DNA from: Marinobacter sp050379415
GTDB lineage: Bacteria > Pseudomonadota > Gammaproteobacteria > Pseudomonadales > Oleiphilaceae
Assembly: GCF_050379415.1 (NCBI RefSeq)
Contig: NZ_JBNRLS010000001.1
Coordinates: 806,001-870,000 of the forward strand
Direction: 5' to 3'
DNA length: 64,000 bases
A program made the position numbers and the translations under genes. A model generated the notes under the pieces. That model was given only the letters and a program-made list of their open reading frames with translations, ran no database searches and was not told where the DNA came from. Positions 58,820-64,000 of the stretch are shown in pieces; the first letter of the stretch is position 1, and each line of letters starts with the position of its first letter.

Positions 58820-60307
58820 GTGTTCTATCTTCGTGCGTTTACCCATTCGTTATTGCATGCCCTCAAGAACCTGTTGCCCATCGTTGTCGTCGTTACCTTC
58901 TTTCAACTGATCATCCTGCAGCAGATCCCGGACAACCTCGGGAGTATGGCGCTGGGCCTGCTCATCGTCGCCGTCGGCGTGGCACTGTTCCTTCAGGGGC
59001 TTGAACTGAGCATCTTTCCCGTCGGCAAGAGCCTGTCGAACCAGTTTGCCCGGAAAGGGTCGGTGGCGGTCCTGCTGGCGTTCGGATTTGCCATGGGTTT
59101 CTCCGCAGTCATTGCCGAACCCGCCCTGATCGCAGTCGCCGATCAGGCTCAACGTATCAGCGGCGGGCGGATTGACAGCCTGACACTGAGAGGACTCGTA
59201 GCGGTTTCTGTCGGCCTGGTGGTAGCACTGGGGATATTCCGCACGATCTTCGGTTATCCACTTCACTGGTTCATGATCGCCGGATATATCATTGTGGTCA
59301 TTGTCACCTGGTTTGCGCCGGAAGAAATTGTCGGCCTGGCCTATGATTCCGGCGGAGTGACCACCAACGTTGTTACCGTGCCGCTGGTGGCAGCCCTGGG
59401 CATCGGTCTTGCCGCCTCCATACGTGGGAGGAACCCCCTGATCGACGGCTTCGGTCTGGTAGCCCTGGCAGTCATGGTGCCCATGATTACCGTTCAGATC
59501 TACGGCATGCTGGTTTATTCGGGCAACCCGGACACCGGAGAACTCATACTCACCAATGAGACAGACACACCAGCATCAACCGGCATAACCGGAATTCTGC
59601 GGGATCTCGTGGAAATGGTCCGGGACGTGCTACCCATCATTCTGACCGTCCTGATTTTCCAGTACCTGGTACTGCGCCGGAAACTGGGCAATCCCCGCAA
59701 GGTAGTATTCGGCTTCACCCTGGTCATTCTCGGCCTGTATGCCTTTGTTGTGGGCCTGAAAATGGGTCTTTTCCCGATTGGTACGAGCATGGCCGAGCAA
59801 CTGACGGCGCGTGGGGACCATGCCTATATTTATCTGTTTGCATTAATGATCGGCTTTGCCACTACCATGGCAGAGCCGGCACTGATCGCTATCGGAAAAC
59901 AGGCGGAAGAGGCCGCGGCCGGCACACTCGATGGCAACGTCATACGGATACTGGTCGCCTTCGGCGTTGCTGTCGGCATTACCATAGGCGTGCATCGCAT
60001 CATTACCGGGGATTCCATCCACTATTACATCATGGCGGGCTATATTCTGGTGATATGCCTCACGGCACTGGCGCCCCGATATATCGTCGCCCTCGCCTAC
60101 GATCTCGGCGGCGTCACCACCTCCGAGGTCACCGTTCCCCTGGTGACAGCGCTGGGTATCGGGCTTGCCGCGAGCATCGATGGTCGAAATGTCCTGATTG
60201 ACGGCTTTGGCCTGATCGCATTCGCCTCGATCTTCCCTATTGTTACAGTGATGGCCTATGCCATCGTTTCCCAATTCATTTCTGATCGCAGGAAGGTAAC
60301 CCAATGA
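58820..60307 (+). CDS. DUF1538 domain membrane protein with internal duplication
   Basis: A 495-residue integral membrane protein made of two related halves (about 10-235 and 260-490). Matching blocks occur 252 residues apart: AEPALIA (99-105 and 351-357), AYDxGGVTT with VTVPLV (about 174 and 426), and GLAASIxGRNxLIDGFG (about 196 and 448). The duplicated architecture is typical of secondary transporters. No function is established for DUF1538. It overlaps the PII gene by 4 bases, so a PII-regulated transporter is the natural inference. Confidence 0.87.
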   Translation: MFYLRAFTHSLLHALKNLLPIVVVVTFFQLIILQQIPDNLGSMALGLLIVAVGVALFLQGLELSIFPVGKSLSNQFARKGSVAVLLAFGFAMGFSAVIAEPALIAVADQAQRISGGRIDSLTLRGLVAVSVGLVVALGIFRTIFGYPLHWFMIAGYIIVVIVTWFAPEEIVGLAYDSGGVTTNVVTVPLVAALGIGLAASIRGRNPLIDGFGLVALAVMVPMITVQIYGMLVYSGNPDTGELILTNETDTPASTGITGILRDLVEMVRDVLPIILTVLIFQYLVLRRKLGNPRKVVFGFTLVILGLYAFVVGLKMGLFPIGTSMAEQLTARGDHAYIYLFALMIGFATTMAEPALIAIGKQAEEAAAGTLDGNVIRILVAFGVAVGITIGVHRIITGDSIHYYIMAGYILVICLTALAPRYIVALAYDLGGVTTSEVTVPLVTALGIGLAASIDGRNVLIDGFGLIAFASIFPIVTVMAYAIVSQFISDRRKVTQ

Positions 60308-60654
60308 AATTCTCGGCATTGGTAGCAATCGTTCCGGAGGATCTGGAACAGGAATGCATTGATGCGGCACGGGAGCTGGGTGCCGGTGGCATGACCGTGC
60401 TCTCCGGTCGCGGTATCAGCAACACGACCAGAAAAACCTTCTTTGGCCTGACCTACGACGGCAGCCAGAGTGTACTGCTCATGGTACTGGAGAGGGCGCT
60501 GTCACTGGAGGTTCTGAAAGCCTTGCAAAAAGTCGTCATGCCCGACCCCCAGGACTCCCAGGGCCTGATTTTCACGGTACCGCTGGAGCATCTGGGCGGC
60601 ATTGACATGGCCCAGGTGGAGAAATTCGAACAACACCTGAAGGACTCACTCTGA
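60304..60654 (+). CDS. P-II family signalling protein
   Basis: A 116-residue protein of the PII/GlnB-like superfamily (KFSALVAIVPEDLEQECIDAARELGAGGMTVLSGRGI, then a T-loop-like stretch GISNTTRKTFFGLTYDG). It differs from canonical GlnB/GlnK at the T-loop: the uridylylated Tyr context is absent. Such PII-like proteins bind nucleotides (adenine or cyclic) and gate membrane proteins encoded beside them. Its ligand here is unknown. Confidence 0.8.
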   Translation: MKFSALVAIVPEDLEQECIDAARELGAGGMTVLSGRGISNTTRKTFFGLTYDGSQSVLLMVLERALSLEVLKALQKVVMPDPQDSQGLIFTVPLEHLGGIDMAQVEKFEQHLKDSL

Positions 60655-60667
60655 TCGGAGAGACACG

Positions 60668-61057
60668 ATGAAACTGGTCAAGGACGTGATGATAAGCGAC
60701 ATCATCAGGATTTCCCCCTTCGCCACCCTGCGGGAAGCGCTGTCACTGATGAAACGCCATGACGTGAAATCCCTGGTGGTAGAGCGCCAGAGTGAGCACG
60801 ATGCCTGGGGACTGATAACCTACACCAACGTCCTGAAGGCGGTGGTGGCGGAAGACGGGGACATTGACCTGCTGAACGTCTACGATGTCTGCGCCAAGCC
60901 GGTCATCAGTGTGGGGGAGAGCCTGGCGCTGAGGCATGCCGCCAGCCTGATGACCGAGCACGGGGTCAAGCGCCTTCTGGTGCTATCCGACAACGAGCTC
61001 AAAGGTTTTGTGGTCATGGATGACATCATGCAGGCACTTCTGGAGACCATCGAATAA
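60668..61057 (+). CDS. CBS-domain pair protein
   Basis: A 129-residue stand-alone Bateman module with two CBS motifs (about 8-60, VMISDIIRISPFATLREALSLMKRHDVKSLVV; about 72-125, VYDVCAKPVISVGESLALRHAASLMTEHGVKRLLV). CBS pairs bind adenosine nucleotides and sense energy or second messengers. It follows the PII gene by 13 bases and so probably regulates the same transporter. Confidence 0.9.
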   Translation: MKLVKDVMISDIIRISPFATLREALSLMKRHDVKSLVVERQSEHDAWGLITYTNVLKAVVAEDGDIDLLNVYDVCAKPVISVGESLALRHAASLMTEHGVKRLLVLSDNELKGFVVMDDIMQALLETIE

Positions 61058-61077
61058 CCACAGCCGCTTCCCTGCCC

Positions 61078-63051
61078 TCAGGTCTTGCTCATGACCATCA
61101 GCCGGTCCCCCGCCTGTAGGTCCAGATACTGCTTGCGGGGAGGGTTCATCGTGAGATGACGCCCGCGCTCATCCGGCGCCGCCCGGAACAGGCCCAAGGC
61201 TATTTCCCCCCTGTCAGCGACGATTTTCTCCAGCAAGCGGAAGTCGGTGCTGGCGGGTAACGGGTAATCCGCAGGATCCCGGAACTGGATTTCCGCACCG
61301 CCGACAGTGAACAACTCGTCCAGCACTACCCTCAGCTCCCGGCGCAACGCAACCTGGGCAAGCACATGACTGAGGATCATCGGGCTGATCAGCATTTCAC
61401 TTTTGTGGCCATAGAGCAGGTGTCGATTGTCCGGATCACTGAGTTCCATGATTACCTGCGGCCGACTCGAAGACTCGGCCAGGATCTCCTCCAGCTGAAG
61501 GTAGCCCACCATGGCCCGTGCATCCGCCTCCTCCCCCGAACCGATCCGATCACTGCTCAGCAACATCACCGTATGATAAGAGGCGGGATCCAGTTTCCTG
61601 AGGTCTTCGTCAACCATGTAGTCCGCTTCCAGCAAGCGCCCGTTCACACTTGCCAGATCAATACCATAACGGGCGATTTCCCGTTGACGCTCTTCCAGGG
61701 GAATGGCCGAAACCAGGTCCAGCTCGAACCTTCGATCCCGGTAGCTGGCGAACTCCGAGGCCAGACTGGTCGCCCGCCGGTTCCAGCCCAGCACCAGCAC
61801 TCGGTGCAGGCCGGATCCGGTTCTGACAGACGGTACTGCAGCAGCCCTTTCAATTCTGACCAGAGCCTCGGCTTTCAGATCCGGGCCGGTGTGGGCATAA
61901 TCCCTGGCCAGCAGCACGATGCGATCTTCGGGCCGAATCACCGTATCCGAAGGCGCCATCAAATCGACCTGCCAGCGATGTTCTGCGCCGGGATGCAAAA
62001 GACCCAGCACGATGGCATGCGGCCGCTGAGAAGCCAGTTCACCCAGTGTAAGCCCTTCGGCGGTCTCGCCACCGCGCACATAAATTTCATTGCCCTCTCC
62101 GGCGGTGAGCAGCTCGTTATAGACTTCTGACAGGTTGGGATGCAGAACATTCTGCACCATCAAACGACTGATGGTGGCATCACCAGCAACCACCTCCACG
62201 GCTCCAGGATAGGCCCTTTCGATCACCTGCAGCTTACGCATATCCTGGATCTCTGCGACCACGAAAGGCAGTGAGCCCCGAAGGTGGCGCGCTTCAGCAG
62301 CAATCGAGAGCAAGGCCTTGACGGTGCCCACATCCGAGGTCAGCAGGCTACCGGCATCCTGCACCTGACTGGGCACAATCACCGCGGCCGCATCCAGGCA
62401 GGCGACCCGGTGAAGGGCTTCCGGCTGGATGGCGGTCCCGCTGCGAAAGATGACCTCGCGGGCTCGCCGACCGACGCCAGGCTCATTGATCAGCTCATGG
62501 ACCTGCCCGGCGCTGGCCTCCTCCGACAGGACCACGAGGCGAAGTTTCTGGGCATCATGCTTTTCCAAAAAGCGCTGCATCCGGCCTGAAGAGCCGAACA
62601 GCTCTGCAACCAGCGGCGGTGTCTGAGGCGTCCAGCCCAGAACGACGATGTGGTTTTTCAGAGTCACGGGCGTCAGCCCACGCTCCAGGTCCTGCATCTT
62701 GGCGATCAGCCAGCGGGTCAGGATGGCCACCAGGGTACCCATGAACACCACATAGCCGGACACCGTCAACAGGGTGGAAACGATCCGTTGCCAGGTGCCG
62801 ACATCGTCACCCAGGTAGCCCGGATCGGTCAGTCTCAGAAAGGCCCACCAGATCGCCGACCCGGCATCCTCGAATTCGCCACCCTGGGGCACCACCAGCA
62901 TTCCGCCAATGAGCGAGATCAACCCGATGAAGATCCCTACCACCAGCAACTGAAAACCCGCGCCCTTCACCAGCTGGCGCTCTACAATGAACTTGACGCG
63001 ATCAACAACACGAAATGGCAGCATGGGATTCCCTTTGCCTGATTCAGTCAT
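61078..63051 (-). CDS. CASTOR/POLLUX-like ion channel with RCK domains
   Basis: A 657-residue membrane protein: two helices (about 31-53 and 90-115) with a pore loop whose filter reads LTDPG (T75-G78), followed by tandem Rossmann/RCK domains (KNHIVVLGWTPQTPPLV near 132; HRVLVLGWNRRATSLA near 415). It matches the bacterial CASTOR/POLLUX/SYM8-type proteins, which in plants are nuclear ion channels; the bacterial role is unclear. It is convergent with the DUF1538-PII-CBS operon. Confidence 0.85.
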   Translation of the reverse strand: MTESGKGNPMLPFRVVDRVKFIVERQLVKGAGFQLLVVGIFIGLISLIGGMLVVPQGGEFEDAGSAIWWAFLRLTDPGYLGDDVGTWQRIVSTLLTVSGYVVFMGTLVAILTRWLIAKMQDLERGLTPVTLKNHIVVLGWTPQTPPLVAELFGSSGRMQRFLEKHDAQKLRLVVLSEEASAGQVHELINEPGVGRRAREVIFRSGTAIQPEALHRVACLDAAAVIVPSQVQDAGSLLTSDVGTVKALLSIAAEARHLRGSLPFVVAEIQDMRKLQVIERAYPGAVEVVAGDATISRLMVQNVLHPNLSEVYNELLTAGEGNEIYVRGGETAEGLTLGELASQRPHAIVLGLLHPGAEHRWQVDLMAPSDTVIRPEDRIVLLARDYAHTGPDLKAEALVRIERAAAVPSVRTGSGLHRVLVLGWNRRATSLASEFASYRDRRFELDLVSAIPLEERQREIARYGIDLASVNGRLLEADYMVDEDLRKLDPASYHTVMLLSSDRIGSGEEADARAMVGYLQLEEILAESSSRPQVIMELSDPDNRHLLYGHKSEMLISPMILSHVLAQVALRRELRVVLDELFTVGGAEIQFRDPADYPLPASTDFRLLEKIVADRGEIALGLFRAAPDERGRHLTMNPPRKQYLDLQAGDRLMVMSKT

Positions 63052-63091
63052 GCTCCCTTAGGATAGAGCAAAGCGCTCATGGAGGTGAGCC

Positions 63092-64000
63092 ATGGAAGCC
63101 TCGGCTATTCCTGCTTTGAAACCAACAGGCTGGGTATCCCTTCTGTCGATTCTGGTGATGCTGCCGGTAATCGGCCGGGCGGATAGCGGTCAGATTGCCC
63201 AGCCGTGGCGGGCCGAGGCTGTGGTAGAGGGCCGGGACGAAGCCTACGACAAGGAACGGTTTCTGAATGAACTCACGTTCAGGCACAGCCAGCCCCTACC
63301 CACTGCGGTCGGTAACGGCATCCGCGGTACCGGCGGCAGTGTGAGCAGCCGGCGCCTCTACTATGACTTCCGTTTCCGACAGGATTTCGGGTTCCGGAAT
63401 GACCGCAACGGCTTCCTGCTGGACATCCAGCGCAGCGAGGATCTGGATGGTGCCTATCAGCGTCAGCTCGTGGGATTCCGGCAAGCCGTAACCGACGCTA
63501 CCGAACTCTGGCTGCAGGGCGACGTGTATTCGGACAAATCCGTGTCCGATGTCTATTTCAGCGCCCGCCACCGGCTCGCGGACAACCACTGGATTCATAC
63601 CAGCTGGATCCTCCCGGATGCCTACTTCAACAGCAAGACCGACTCCCCGGACGAGTTCGAGACTTTCCCCCACTCCTGGTTCCTGCAGTGGCACCGCGGT
63701 GGTGGCGAACCGGGACTGGGCACGACGGCATCCATGACCCTGACGCCCGACTCCTCCTTTATCAGCCGGCAGGAAAGCCTGCAGGTGGACAGCGAAAGTG
63801 TCAGGGCTGCCTTCCGCCACCGGCAACAGGTTGCCGACTGGCAGATCTCACTGGAGCTGGACGGGGAACGCACACGCCGGGATTACCGGTTGTTTGCCGA
63901 GGGCGAAGGCCAGACCACCGGTTTCGACCGGAACCATTTTCAGGTCCTGGCCAGTTCAACCTGGACTGTCCACCGGCTGAAGCCGGGGTTCGGGCTCGCC
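63092..64000 (+). CDS. Putative outer-membrane beta-barrel protein (3' end outside window)
   Basis: A frame open to the end of the window (303 codons seen). It starts at 63092 with GGAGGTG upstream and has a signal peptide (hydrophobic WVSLLSILVMLPVIGRA, cleavage near residue 30). The mature part shows alternating aromatic/polar strands (RRLYYDFRFRQDFGFR, DVYFSARHRL, RRDYRLFAEGEGQ), typical of an outer-membrane barrel. No family is recognisable. It is divergent from the channel gene. Confidence 0.7.
   Translation, partial: MEASAIPALKPTGWVSLLSILVMLPVIGRADSGQIAQPWRAEAVVEGRDEAYDKERFLNELTFRHSQPLPTAVGNGIRGTGGSVSSRRLYYDFRFRQDFGFRNDRNGFLLDIQRSEDLDGAYQRQLVGFRQAVTDATELWLQGDVYSDKSVSDVYFSARHRLADNHWIHTSWILPDAYFNSKTDSPDEFETFPHSWFLQWHRGGGEPGLGTTASMTLTPDSSFISRQESLQVDSESVRAAFRHRQQVADWQISLELDGERTRRDYRLFAEGEGQTTGFDRNHFQVLASSTWTVHRLKPGFGLA

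Overview
The window looks like a chromosomal segment of a high-GC marine gammaproteobacterium, most likely Marinobacter or a close relative. I infer this from gene content and order: a wax ester synthase/DGAT, a PQQ-alcohol-oxidation ABC cluster beside an AgmR-type regulator, NosP-NahK, ubiEJB-hisIE-tatABC, ygfB-pepP-ubiH-ubiI, zapA-6S RNA-fau, aroQ-accBC-prmA, dusB-fis-purHD, and a long-form isocitrate lyase. The taxon cannot be proved from the sequence alone. I saw no rRNA, tRNA, CRISPR array, prophage or transposase gene. Most of the window is core genome, broken by repeat elements between genes.

Layout. 1-3.6 kb: the 3' part of a PQQ-associated ABC system (binding protein, YVTN propeller, ATPase, permease). 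3.8-6.2 kb: a convergent NitT/TauT-type ABC transporter. 6.4-10.8 kb: an AgmR/ErbR response regulator and the NosP (FIST) and NahK/ErcS (hybrid kinase) pair. 10.9-16 kb: a porin, a wax ester synthase, an alpha/beta hydrolase, a conserved hypothetical and a PHA-granule protein. 16-22.2 kb: ubiquinone synthesis, histidine synthesis, Tat export and rsmE. 22.2-27.6 kb: DUF808 and the ubiI-ubiH-pepP-ygfB operon. 27.7-30.9 kb: a ZrgABC-like zinc uptake locus behind a near-consensus Zur box. 31-32.5 kb: TIGR02449-zapA, 6S RNA, fau and an unlisted 54-residue membrane ORF. 32.9-37.5 kb: ilvA, rpiA, an acyl-CoA dehydrogenase and ppa, separated by long palindromes. 37.6-42.4 kb: a c-di-GMP module (DUF2333, a LapD-like receptor, a two-receiver diguanylate cyclase). 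42.7-54.8 kb: aroQ-accBC-prmA, a DUF3426 protein, dusB-fis, purH, purD, a CPA2 antiporter and an EgtB/SenA-like iron enzyme. 54.9-64 kb: an SLC13 transporter, aceA, a DUF1538/PII/CBS operon, a CASTOR/POLLUX-like channel and the start of an outer-membrane barrel gene that runs off the end.

Most unusual signals. Four long palindromic elements (3621-3731, 32685-32864, 36530-36642, 36712-36822) have conserved loops but arms that are unrelated in sequence from copy to copy while staying self-complementary within each copy. A GGGGTC(A/T)GA hairpin family forms REP-like clusters at 7163-7253 and 50469-50584. The DUF1538-PII-CBS operon, next to a nucleotide-binding-type channel, is the best candidate for an uncharacterised protein system.

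Genes cooperate in several themes: alcohol oxidation and its control (PQQ ABC, AgmR, NosP/NahK), storage lipids and acetyl-CoA use (WS/DGAT, acyl-CoA dehydrogenase, isocitrate lyase, acetyl-CoA carboxylase), c-di-GMP and nitric-oxide signalling, and zinc homeostasis.
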